Source: JAWLHU01 sp049325315
Lineage (GTDB): Bacteria > Bacillota > Sulfobacillia > Symbiobacteriales > Symbiobacteriaceae
Length of the DNA: 64,000 bases
Reading direction: 5' to 3'
NCBI GenBank assembly: GCA_049325315.1
Contig: JBMONB010000150.1
Coordinates: forward strand, 1-64,000
Positions 33,526-40,933 of this stretch are shown in pieces (the first letter of the stretch is position 1; each line of letters opens with the position of its first letter). The notes under the pieces were generated by a model, which saw only the letters and a program-made list of their open reading frames with translations, did no database searches and was not told where the DNA came from. Both the position numbers and the translations under genes were made by a program.

Positions 33526-34578
33526 CTAGGCTTTCAGGGCCAGGCTGCCGTGGGTGTCGGTCCGGCGCCCGGTGGCACTGCTCTTCGCGGCGGGCAGGCC
33601 CTCCTGGTAGATTCGGCTGATTATGCTCTCAATGTCGGGCTCCTCCAGGGTGAAGTCGGTCACGTCGTAGTGGGTGCCGATACGGGCCAGCAGTTGGGAC
33701 GGAGTCACGTTCTCCCGGTTGAAGCGCAGCCAGACCCGGTTCTGCTCCCGTCTGGTCACCGTGGCGCCATCCACCGCGAACTCCTGCGGTGCCGGCTCCA
33801 GGTCGACCACCAGCGTGCGATGCGTGCCGAAGCGCTTGCGGATCGCGTCGATTCCCCCGTCGTAGACCACGCGGCCGTGGTCGATCAGGATCATTCGCTG
33901 ACAGATTTTCTCGATATCCTGCATGTCATGGGTGGTCAGGATGACCGTGACCTGCCGCTCCTGGTTGATCTCCCGGATAAAGGTGCGGATCTTCTCCTTG
34001 GCCACGACATCGAGCCCGATGGTCGGTTCGTCCAGGTAGATGATTTCGGGGTCGTGGAGCAGCGCTGCCGCCAGGTCTGCCCGCATCCGCTGTCCGAGTG
34101 ACAGCTGCCGGACCGGCGTGTTCAGGAACTCGCCCAGCCCCAGCAGTTGATCGAACCGCTCCATGTTTCGCCGATAGGTAGCCTCGGGCACGCGATAGAT
34201 CGCGCGCAGCAGCCGGAACGACTCGACCGTGGGCAGGTCCCACCACAGCTGCGTCCGCTGGCCGAATACGACACCGATGCGCTGTGCATTCTCCGTGCGG
34301 CGCTCGTAGGGGACGATGCCGTTGACCCGCACCGAGCCGAACGTGGGGACCAGGATCCCGGTCAGCGCCTTGATCGTGGTCGACTTGCCGGCACCGTTGG
34401 GACCGATATAGCCCACAAGCTCGCCGCGGTGAATCCGGAAGGAGACGTCATCCACCGCCACTTTGGTGACGTGCTCCCGGGAGAACAGGGTCCGGAGTGC
34501 CGCGAGCGGCCCCTCCTTCGGCTTTGCGATCTGGAACGCTTTATGCAGGTGCTGTACGTCAATCACTGGCTCCGTCAC
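33526..34578 (-). CDS. ABC transporter ATP-binding protein (exporter)
   Basis: Started at GTG 34578, six bases after GGAGGG, it has 350 residues; an ATG at 34584 is too close to that site and the open frame to 34755 is non-coding. Walker A GYIGPNGAGKSTT, signature LSLGQRMRADLAAALLHDP and Walker B IIYLDEPTIGLD are intact. The C-terminal 80 residues match the DUF4162-like tail of DrrA/NatA-type export ATPases. The operon starts downstream of a small secreted-peptide gene, so peptide export or self-protection is possible. Confidence 0.9.
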   Translation of the reverse strand: MTEPVIDVQHLHKAFQIAKPKEGPLAALRTLFSREHVTKVAVDDVSFRIHRGELVGYIGPNGAGKSTTIKALTGILVPTFGSVRVNGIVPYERRTENAQRIGVVFGQRTQLWWDLPTVESFRLLRAIYRVPEATYRRNMERFDQLLGLGEFLNTPVRQLSLGQRMRADLAAALLHDPEIIYLDEPTIGLDVVAKEKIRTFIREINQERQVTVILTTHDMQDIEKICQRMILIDHGRVVYDGGIDAIRKRFGTHRTLVVDLEPAPQEFAVDGATVTRREQNRVWLRFNRENVTPSQLLARIGTHYDVTDFTLEEPDIESIISRIYQEGLPAAKSSATGRRTDTHGSLALKA

Positions 34579-34652
34579 AATCATCCCTCCATAGCAGGAG
34601 TGTAGGCATTTTTGGCCCGGAATGTTGTGTTCCGGCACACCTTGGACCGAGC

Positions 34653-34678
34653 GGGCCCGACCAGCTGTGGTCGGGCCC
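34653..34678 (-). other. Strong stem-loop between the peptide gene and the ABC operon
   Basis: A perfect 11-bp stem (GGGCCCGACCA at 34653-34663 with 34668-34678) has a four-base loop. It lies downstream of the peptide stop codon and has no T-tract on the minus strand. It may stabilise peptide mRNA and lower read-through into the exporter. Confidence 0.55.
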
Positions 34679-34700
34679 AGGGGTGCATGTTCGTGCGCGC

Positions 34701-34841
34701 TTACTCGCTGATTGGCTCGTGGGTAGTGCGGCCGCCGGTGCCCGGTCCCGGCCACACAATGTCGGCGCTGGCGGTTGTCACCGAAAGGAGCAGGGTCACC
34801 AGCGCCACGATCAGAATCCAGCCCATTCTCCGCTTCAGCAT
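34701..34841 (-). CDS. Small secreted peptide precursor (46 residues), candidate signalling peptide
   Basis: The ORF begins MLKRRMGWILIVALVTLLLS, continues VTTASA, and ends DIVWPGPGTGGRTTHEPISE. It has a charged start, a hydrophobic helix and an Ala-Ser-Ala cleavage site, so Sec export and release of a 20-residue tail are predicted. GGGAGGG lies eight bases before the ATG, which supports translation. It is divergent from an XRE-TPR regulator and upstream of an ABC exporter. That arrangement resembles RNPP peptide-regulator pairs such as NprR-NprX. The sequence matches no peptide I know. Confidence 0.7.
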   Translation of the reverse strand: MLKRRMGWILIVALVTLLLSVTTASADIVWPGPGTGGRTTHEPISE

Positions 34842-34880
34842 GCGAGTCGCCCTCCCGCGCATTGAGTATGATTCTGATAT

Positions 34881-34911
34881 ATAATAATCACATAACTCAT
34901 GTGAGTGTTAA
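34881..34911 (-). promoter_or_regulatory. Candidate promoter and operator for the peptide gene
   Basis: On the minus strand TTAACA (34911-34906) and TATTAT (34886-34881) are 19 bases apart. An ACTCA-N2-TGAGT dyad (34895-34906) lies inside the spacer. A dyad in that place would let a regulator block or remodel the promoter. The long spacer makes the promoter call tentative. Confidence 0.4.
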
Positions 34912-34918
34912 TTCGTAA

Positions 34919-34947
34919 TTGCGGTTAAACCGGATTTAATGTACACT
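34919..34947 (+). promoter_or_regulatory. Candidate promoter for the XRE-TPR regulator
   Basis: TTGCGG (34919-34924) and TACACT (34942-34947) are 17 bases apart, 23 bases before the GTG start. The -35 element is poor. Confidence 0.35.
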
Positions 34948-34969
34948 TATCATCGCGGAGGTGAGGGGT

Positions 34970-36223
34970 GTGAGGCCGGATATTGGGGAGCGGATCAAGC
35001 AGGCGCGTCTGCTTCTAGGGCTTTCGCAGCAACGTTTGGCTGGCTCGGCAATGTCCGCCGCCTTCATTAGCATGATCGAAAATGGCCGTGCGACCCCTTC
35101 CCCCGCCAAGCTGCAGCTCATTGCCAAACGGCTGCAGAAGCCTGTCGAGTACTTTACCGCTGACTTTTCCGACGTGGAGGAGACAGCATACCTCTTGCTG
35201 GAGGGCGCCCGGCAAGACCAGCGAAACGGGGACCTCCCCAAAGCGCAGCGGCGCCTGCTCCAGGCCCTGCGGGTGGCGGAGCAGACGCAGAATATCGGGC
35301 TGCAGGCGCGGATTCACCTGGATATCGCATCCGGTCTGTCGGGTATGGGGCAGTTCGAAGAGGCGATGGAGCGGTGCGAGACCGCCATTGACCTGATCCA
35401 ACTGTCCGGCAAGGAGAATCTCTCCGACCTGATTGAGGCGCTATTTCAGCTGGGGAGCACCCAGTTTCTGGCGGAGGACTTCGCCGGCGCCAAGCGGACC
35501 TACACCCGCGTGCTGCGCATGACCGCAGGCCTGAAAACCCGAGCCGATGTCGCCATGCGGGCGCAGTGCTACCTCGCCAGTTGCCTGGGGAGGCTCGGCG
35601 ATATCGAAGGGAGCGCAGAGGTCTCCCGGGAGCTGATCCAGTCCTGTGACCCCGGGGCGCACCCCAGCATTTGGGTGGAGGCGGCGCTGGGCTTAAGTGC
35701 CGCTCTCTATCGGAAGGGGAAGCTGGAGGAGGCGTTAGGCTGGGCGCGGAAGGCGGTCACGGTCTGTCAGAACACCGGCAGCAGCGCCCTTGTGCTCGCC
35801 GAACACAACGTCGCGGTCATTGAGGCCCGGCGCGGGAACTGGGAGACGGCCTATGTCATGATGCGCCGGTGCCTGGCCGTGTACCGCGACACCGGGCGCC
35901 ACCAGAACACGGCCTCGATCCTCGAGGAGATGGCGAACTACTGGCGGCACAAGAAGGACCTGAACAAGGCGGAAGCGACCTGCCGGGAAGGTCTCGCCGA
36001 GCTAGACAAGCAGGACTCCACGGTACAACGCGGCCGGCTGTACCGCATTCTCGGCGAGATCTACCTGGCCCGCAACAACCTGATCCGTGCCCGCGAGCTG
36101 TTCGAGATCAGCCGGGAGTTCTTTCGCAAGACACGGACGCGGGAAGAGCTGGAGCAGGTCGAGCGGATCAGCGACCAGATCCAGCAGAAGATCGAAGCCC
36201 AGGCGATTGGAGGAGAACGATGA
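34970..36223 (+). CDS. XRE-family HTH regulator with TPR domain (RNPP-like)
   Basis: The GTG at 34970, after GGAGGTGAGG, gives 417 residues. Residues 1-60 are an XRE helix-turn-helix (IGERIKQARLLLGLSQQRLA, FISMIENGRATPSPAKLQLIAKRL). The rest is a row of TPR hairpins (such as GQFEEAMERCETAIDL, GKLEEALGWARKAVTV, DLNKAEATCREGLAEL). This is the fold of the RNPP family (PlcR, NprR), whose TPR groove binds a re-imported peptide. The adjacent small secreted peptide is the obvious candidate ligand. The last codons overlap a GNAT gene. Confidence 0.85.
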   Translation: MRPDIGERIKQARLLLGLSQQRLAGSAMSAAFISMIENGRATPSPAKLQLIAKRLQKPVEYFTADFSDVEETAYLLLEGARQDQRNGDLPKAQRRLLQALRVAEQTQNIGLQARIHLDIASGLSGMGQFEEAMERCETAIDLIQLSGKENLSDLIEALFQLGSTQFLAEDFAGAKRTYTRVLRMTAGLKTRADVAMRAQCYLASCLGRLGDIEGSAEVSRELIQSCDPGAHPSIWVEAALGLSAALYRKGKLEEALGWARKAVTVCQNTGSSALVLAEHNVAVIEARRGNWETAYVMMRRCLAVYRDTGRHQNTASILEEMANYWRHKKDLNKAEATCREGLAELDKQDSTVQRGRLYRILGEIYLARNNLIRARELFEISREFFRKTRTREELEQVERISDQIQQKIEAQAIGGER

Positions 36224-36723
36224 TCGTCAGAGATGCGGTCCTGGAAGACGTAGCTGGCATCTGCCGTGTCTGCTCCGCGGGTTGGCGGGCGACCTATCGG
36301 GGGTTGCTTCCGGAGGGTTACATTGAGCGGGTGATCGCCTCTTTCTATAACGAGGAGCGGGTGCGCCAGGAGATCGCCCAGCGGGGCGAACAGGAGACGG
36401 GCTGGATTGTCGTAGCGGACAACGACACCCTGGTGGGGGCGGGGGCCGGCGGCATGACGGCGCCCCATGTGGGCGAACTGTTCGTCCTCTATGTAGACCC
36501 GGAGCGGCGCAATCAGGGGATTGGCAGCCTGATCCTCGACCGGGTGATCGGCTCGCTGCGCCAAATGGGTGCCCGTGAACTCTGGGCGTCAGTGGCGAAG
36601 GGGAATGAGAAGGGGATCTCCTTCTACACGGCGAGAGGGTTTTCGGTCCGGGGCGAACAGGTGAGCTACGCGAGCGATCCGTCGGAACAGCTGACCTCGC
36701 TCCGTTTCTGCAAACAGCTTTAG
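36220..36723 (+). CDS. GNAT family N-acetyltransferase
   Basis: The ATG at 36220 overlaps the regulator stop as ATGA and follows GGAGGAG, giving 167 residues; the open frame to 35869 is an artefact. GNAT motif A is VGELFVLYVDPERRNQGIGSLILDRVI, written here with its RNQGIG acetyl-CoA loop, and motif B is NEKGISFYTARGF. It would acetylate an amine or an N-terminus. Tight coupling to the regulator suggests a shared purpose, such as peptide modification or self-resistance, but the substrate is unknown. Confidence 0.85.
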   Translation: MIVRDAVLEDVAGICRVCSAGWRATYRGLLPEGYIERVIASFYNEERVRQEIAQRGEQETGWIVVADNDTLVGAGAGGMTAPHVGELFVLYVDPERRNQGIGSLILDRVIGSLRQMGARELWASVAKGNEKGISFYTARGFSVRGEQVSYASDPSEQLTSLRFCKQL

Positions 36724-36743
36724 ATTCGCAGCCCAATCCGGCA

Positions 36744-36777
36744 AGCCACGGGAGAGACCCGTGGCTCCTCTGTTTTC
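36744..36777 (+). terminator. Rho-independent terminator after the GNAT gene
   Basis: A 9-bp stem (36744-36752 with 36758-36766) and AGAGA loop are followed by CCTCTGTTTTC. Confidence 0.75.
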
Positions 36778-36915
36778 GCTCCCCGAACCGCGCCCAGCAG
36801 GGGCGATAAATAGGGGCTAAATGACCTTTTTGGTCCTTAAGCGGGTGCTGGGACACCTTCGTTTGTATAGTTAAAAGTACAAAAAGTGCGCCTTGCGACA
36901 GACAGGAGGTGCCCA

Positions 36916-37863
36916 ATGCGGGTCCGTAAAGCGGTGATTCCGGTGGGGGGCTTGGGCACACGGCTGCTGCCCATTACGAAAACGGTGCCGAAAGAGATGC
37001 TGCCCATTCTTGACAGGCCGGCGATCCAGTACGTGGTGGAAGAGGCGGTGGCTTCGGGGATCGAGGAGATCCTCCTGGTCACTGGGCGGACCAAGCGAGC
37101 GATCGAAGACTACTTTGACCACGCCGTGGAGCTGGAAGGCGAACTGCTCCGGCGCGGGAAGGACGCGCAGCTCGCTCAAGTCAGGGCCTCGGGATCATAC
37201 TCCCTCCATTATGTCCGCCAGAAGCGGCCGCTTGGCCTGGGGGACGCAATCGCCTGCGCCCGGGCATTTGTGGGCGACGAGCCCTTCGCGGTGCTCCTGC
37301 CGGACGATCTGGTCGTAGCGGAGACGGCCTGCACGCGCCAGTTGATCGATGTCTACCACGAATACGGGTCTGCCGTGGTAGGTGTCCAACCCGTTCCACT
37401 CCACGAGGTGGAACGCTACGGCATTATCGCCGGGACCTCGATCGGGCCCCGAACGCTGCGGGTTACCGACCTGGTGGAGAAACCGAAGCGGCACGAGGCG
37501 CCGGGGCGGCTGGCGATCATGGGCCGGTACGTGCTGACACCGGCGGTGTTCGACTGGCTGCAGCAGCAGGAGCCCAGTGCCGACGGGGAGATCCAACTGA
37601 CCGATGCGCTGCGGATGCTGAACCGGCATGCGCCCATCATCGCTCACCGCTTCGATGGCGTGCGCTACGATACGGGTGACCTGCCGGGATATATCAGCAC
37701 GGTGCTTCAGTTTGCGTGGGCATCCCCGGAGATTCGGCCCAGGCTGCTGCCCATCGTGCAGCAGTGGGTTACGGAATTGGCGGCCGAGGCCCAGCCTGTC
37801 TGGGCCGATCAGCATGCAGGAAGAGGGGGTCAGCATGGTGAGGCAGGAGTCCGCAGCGTTTAG
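36916..37863 (+). CDS. galU: UTP-glucose-1-phosphate uridylyltransferase
   Basis: The ATG at 36916 lies behind AGGAGGT and gives 315 residues. The nucleotidyltransferase start is VRKAVIPVGGLGTRLLPITK, with KEMLPILDRPAIQYVVEEA, GLGDAIACAR and the VEKPKRHEAPGRLAIMGRYVL block. It makes UDP-glucose for cell-envelope polymers and could feed the UDP-sugar dehydrogenase at 30503. The C-terminus overlaps the next gene by 29 bases. Confidence 0.93.
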   Translation: MRVRKAVIPVGGLGTRLLPITKTVPKEMLPILDRPAIQYVVEEAVASGIEEILLVTGRTKRAIEDYFDHAVELEGELLRRGKDAQLAQVRASGSYSLHYVRQKRPLGLGDAIACARAFVGDEPFAVLLPDDLVVAETACTRQLIDVYHEYGSAVVGVQPVPLHEVERYGIIAGTSIGPRTLRVTDLVEKPKRHEAPGRLAIMGRYVLTPAVFDWLQQQEPSADGEIQLTDALRMLNRHAPIIAHRFDGVRYDTGDLPGYISTVLQFAWASPEIRPRLLPIVQQWVTELAAEAQPVWADQHAGRGGQHGEAGVRSV

Positions 37864-38479
37864 TCTCGGCGAAGCGGAGGGCCTTCTGCGCACGCGGGGC
37901 CACTCAACGGTTACCGAGGTCCGCCGGTACCGGCCCGGTCAGATTGTGGCCCTTGACCATGGCAGGGTCTATTACGTTCGGGACGGGCTTGTACAACTCT
38001 GGGAGGTTCACCCGGACGGACGGGAACTGCTGACGGATATCATTCAGCCTGACTCTGCCTTTGAGGTGGCGGACAGCGGGCTGTCCGCCTGGTATGAACT
38101 GCGGGTCCTGCAGGTCACCGCGCTGCATATCATGCGCTGGCATGAGGTCAAGCACGACACCATGCTCATGTACGAGGTGTTGAGCAAGCTGCGGGAGAAC
38201 GCCGTCAGGCGGCAGGAGTTGGCCGCGATCATGCGCCAGAAGTTTGTCGATTGGCGCCTGGCGGCCTATCTCCGGTTCCTGTTGAAGTGGTTTGGCAATC
38301 CCGCGGGGGAGGGCATGGGGGTGATCCCGCTCCCGTTGACCCATGAGCAGTTGGCCTGCGCGATCGACTCCACGCGGGCAACCGTGACCCGGATCCTGCG
38401 AGACTATGAAGACCGGCGGACGATCTCGTATGTGCGCATTGGCGGCAGCCGGCTGATTGAGCTGAAAGGGCTGCGGTAG
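37835..38479 (+). CDS. Crp/Fnr family transcriptional regulator
   Basis: The ATG at 37835 follows GGAAGAGGGGG and gives 214 residues. It has an N-terminal cupin-like effector domain (RYRPGQIVALDHGRVYYVRDGLVQL, DGRELLTDIIQPDSAFEVAD) and a C-terminal winged helix (LTHEQLACAIDSTRATVTRILRDYEDR). The typical cAMP-binding residues are not evident and no Cys cluster is seen, so the ligand is open. Overlap with galU indicates co-transcription and possible control of envelope sugar genes. Confidence 0.85.
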   Translation: MVRQESAAFSLGEAEGLLRTRGHSTVTEVRRYRPGQIVALDHGRVYYVRDGLVQLWEVHPDGRELLTDIIQPDSAFEVADSGLSAWYELRVLQVTALHIMRWHEVKHDTMLMYEVLSKLRENAVRRQELAAIMRQKFVDWRLAAYLRFLLKWFGNPAGEGMGVIPLPLTHEQLACAIDSTRATVTRILRDYEDRRTISYVRIGGSRLIELKGLR

Positions 38480-38511
38480 GGCCCCGCGGGTCCCGAAGCG
38501 AGGCGCAAGCA

Positions 38512-38541
38512 AGGGCTCTGGGTCGATCCCGGGCCCTGTCT
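38512..38541 (+). terminator. Probable terminator of the galU-crp unit
   Basis: An 11-bp imperfect stem (38512-38522 with 38527-38537) ends in TGTCTATTC. The T-tract is weak. Confidence 0.45.
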
Positions 38542-38624
38542 ATTCACGCCGGGAACTACAGACACGCCGCCTTGGCGGGCGAGGCCTTCGCCTCTGCCGG
38601 CATCGGCGCCTCGCCCATGACCAG

Positions 38625-38930
38625 CGTGCGGTGGCAGATTGCGGCGATCGTAGCCGGTCAGGTGGGGGAAGAGGCCGTAGTCCTGGAAGACCATGCCCAC
38701 GCCCAGTCGTTCTGGCAGCACGAAGGTGCGCGGATCGACCATGATCTGGCCGGCGATCCTGACCGATCCACCCCGTGGGGTCTCCAGCCCGGCGATCAGC
38801 CGGAGCAGGGTGCTCTTGCCGCTCCCGCTTGGACCCAGAATGCCCAGCGTCTCCCCCTTCTCCATGGTGAAGGAGCTGCCACTGGCCTTGCTGCTGCGCA
38901 GGGCATGGCTGACCAACGCCGTCTGGCTGG
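38625..38930 (-). pseudogene. ABC transporter ATPase fragment
   Basis: A central piece of an importer-type ATPase survives: FTMEKGETLGILGPSGSGKST (Walker A near 38850) and LGVGMVFQDYGLFPHLTGYD (Q-loop near 38650). The signature, Walker B and H-loop are gone; the frame runs into unrelated sequence on both sides. It is a remnant lying next to mobile-element debris. Confidence 0.75.
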
Positions 38931-38989
38931 TCCTCCGGAAGGAGGCCGACCCCGACGTAGTCCGGCAGGCGGTGCAGGTCTGGTTTCGC

Positions 38990-39402
38990 GACGCATATCC
39001 CGGCTGGGACAGCACCGTTGTGCAGGTGCTTGGTCGAATCTTTGAAGCCGACTTCTGCGATTGCAACTGCGGATACCGACCAGGGCGGAGCACACACACG
39101 GGCTCGTCCGCTACGCGGACGACTTCGACATTCTCTGCAAACTGGAGCGCAAGGCAGAACGAGCGCTGGAGGTTGCCAAACAGATCCTCGAAGGGCAACT
39201 CAAGCTCAAAATCCACCCGGAGAAGACCCGTGTTGTGCACTTCCGAGACGGCTTTGACTTCCTGGGGTGCCGATTTCGTGGACGATGCGTAGGCCCACGA
39301 GCGAAGTGCGTACTCTCTGAGATGGAGCAACAGAAGAGAAAGCTGGATGCGGGAAATCCGCACGTCCAGTTTGGGCGAGGGCGGGCGATGCTCAGACCGT
39401 GA
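38990..39402 (+). pseudogene. Group II intron reverse transcriptase/maturase remnant
   Basis: Two pieces in different frames are visible. RIFEADFCDCNCGYRPGRS (about 39036-39092) is the FRPGRS block. LVRYADDFDILCKLERKAER (from about 39100) contains the YADD active site, followed by KLKIHPEKTRVVHF and FDFLGCRF. Roughly 100 residues between the two blocks are missing and the maturase/endonuclease part is absent. The preceding WLTNAVWLVLRKEADPDVV stretch is not recognised. No intact intron RNA domain V was identified. Confidence 0.8.
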
Positions 39403-39464
39403 AGCGGATGGAACTGAAGCTGAAAGAGCCCAGGAAGGAACTCAAGACCGTCTCGCAGGGCGAC

Positions 39465-39960
39465 TTCCGGTCGGCCGTGGAGAGTATCCACGCAGGGCCG
39501 CGGGCGGGAGATGACCCGGCCGGTTTCCGGATTGGCGAGTTGCTTGGGATGCGGCCTGAAGACCTGGACGTTTCCCCGGGTGGGGTGTTTGTGCGATTCC
39601 GGGCCGACAACGAGAACGAGCAGAATCCGATAGGCTCGCAGCTTCGGGGAAAGCGGCTGCGCTCGCCGGCGCCGCCGTCTGTACGTCGTTCTCACAGGAA
39701 GGCGAGCGTATCCAACAGGATGGTCATTGCATTGCGGTCTAGAAGAAGTAGTCATTGTCTCATTGCATCGGTGGTAAGGGCTGGTTTTGTTCACATTGGC
39801 TGCGGATAACTACGGTAAGGGGTTGATCGGGTTCAAGGTTAGCCGTGTGACCTGCGGTAGGAGGAGGATCTTTGTACACATCAGCCACGGAACGGCCTGA
39901 TCAAGTGCGGACTGACGGACGGTGTGACGGACAAACTGACGGACAACCCGTGAAGATACA
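39465..39960 (+). pseudogene. Tyrosine recombinase/integrase remnant
   Basis: GFRIGELLGMRPEDLDVSPG (near 39524) matches the arginine-I box of phage-type integrases (GLRIGELLGLRWEDID). The frame then degrades. A possible terminal piece, IFVHISHG near 39870 and a frame ending LTDGVTDKLTDNP before TGA at 39950-39952, may be its C-terminus. The His-x2-Arg box and catalytic Tyr are not found intact, so it is inactive. Confidence 0.55.
39913..39948 (+). repeat. Three 12-bp repeats with TGACGGAC core
   Basis: TGACGGAC occurs at 39913, 39925 and 39937, exactly 12 bases apart. In one frame the repeat encodes LTDG-VTDK-LTDN. It lies at the end of the integrase debris and may be a coding remnant. Confidence 0.5.
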
Positions 39961-40027
39961 CGACCATGATGGGAAGAGACAGGCTATATCAAATCCTGCA
40001 AACGTGCACTAATAAAGGCTTCTAGCG

Positions 40028-40076
40028 ATCACCCCCGGGCCCGGCAGAAAAGCCGGTTCCAGGGGCTCTTTTTTGT
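40028..40076 (+). terminator. Terminator-like hairpin at the end of the debris region
   Basis: An inner CCGGC/GCCGG stem and an outer CCCC/GGGG pairing are followed by CTTTTTT (40068-40074). It shields the GntR operon from upstream transcription. Confidence 0.55.
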
Positions 40077-40225
40077 GCGTCTGACTCCAGTGAAAACAGA
40101 TTTCCCATTGACTGTTCAAAAAAATACATGTTAGCGGAAGGAAATGTGTATTAGCGTGACGTATAAGCATACGGAAATTCGTGCATGCACGAATTCGTGT
40201 ACCCTCTCCCTTCAAGGAGGTGCCT
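40077..40225 (+). promoter_or_regulatory. Leader region of the GntR carboxylate operon
   Basis: This AT-rich stretch holds a TTGACT (near 40108), a GTAT-AAGC-ATAC dyad (40161-40172) and the perfect operator-like palindrome at 40176-40195. No -10 element is well placed, so the promoter is not assigned. Confidence 0.4.
40176..40195. promoter_or_regulatory. Perfect 20-bp palindrome, probable GntR operator
   Basis: AATTCGTGCATGCACGAATT is identical to its reverse complement and lies 30 bases before the GntR start codon. A further GAATTCGTGTA half-site overlaps its right edge. Size and symmetry suit a dimeric FCD-type GntR repressor controlling its own operon. Confidence 0.65.
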
Positions 40226-40933
40226 ATGGAAGATCTGTTTCGTGGCATCCGTCTGACCAGTTCCACGTACAGCCAGCAGGCCTATCAGGTCCTGCGCCAG
40301 GCGATCCTGGACGGGAAGCTGAAGCCAGGGCAGAGGCTGGCCGCCAAGCACCTGACCGAGACCTTTGGCATCAGCCGCACGCCCTTGCGGGAAGCCTTCC
40401 AGCTCTTAGAACAGGAGGGCCTGGTTCGCCGGCTGCCTAACGGAATCGTCGAGGTGGAAGGGCTGAGCCTTGCCGAGATTGAGGAGCTCTACCTGATTCG
40501 CGGCATGCTGGAGGGCCTGGCCTGCCGGCTGGCCAGCGTCCGCATCACCACGGAGCAGCTCGCTCAGATGGACAAGGTGACCGAGCAGATCGCCCATTTC
40601 ACGGCCATGGGCGACGAGCGGGCGATCGAGCGGTTTGGCCGGGAGTTTCACCGGATCATCCACGAGGCGAGCGGCGCCTCCCGGACGATCGATCTGCTCC
40701 ATCAGATGCAGGATCATATTCACCGGTACCGCCCGCTCTCTATCGCCCACCCCGGACGCATGCAGGAGGCCTTTTCCGAGCACGAGGAGATCTCCAAGGC
40801 GCTGGTGGCCCGTGATCCGGATGCGGCAGAACTGGCGATGCGGACCCACATCATGAACGGCGGAAAGGTGGTCCTAGCCGGGCTCCGCACGGTCCTCAGC
40901 CCTGACGGACACCAAGGAGGCGAGACCCAGTGA
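40226..40933 (+). CDS. GntR family regulator, FCD type
   Basis: The ATG at 40226 follows AAGGAGGTG and gives 235 residues. A winged helix (QVLRQAILDGKLKPGQRLA, FGISRTPLREAFQLLEQEGL) is followed by an all-helical FCD ligand domain with metal-ligand-like Asp/His positions (FGREFHRIIHEASG, HEEISKALVARDPDAAELAMRTHI). FCD members usually respond to organic acids. It starts the operon, overlaps the synthase gene as GTGA and sits directly behind a perfect palindrome. Confidence 0.92.
   Translation: MEDLFRGIRLTSSTYSQQAYQVLRQAILDGKLKPGQRLAAKHLTETFGISRTPLREAFQLLEQEGLVRRLPNGIVEVEGLSLAEIEELYLIRGMLEGLACRLASVRITTEQLAQMDKVTEQIAHFTAMGDERAIERFGREFHRIIHEASGASRTIDLLHQMQDHIHRYRPLSIAHPGRMQEAFSEHEEISKALVARDPDAAELAMRTHIMNGGKVVLAGLRTVLSPDGHQGGETQ

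Noticed and set aside
35869..36219. N-terminal extension of the GNAT gene
   Set aside because: It lies inside the TPR regulator in another frame; the coupled ATG at 36220 is supported by GGAGGAG.
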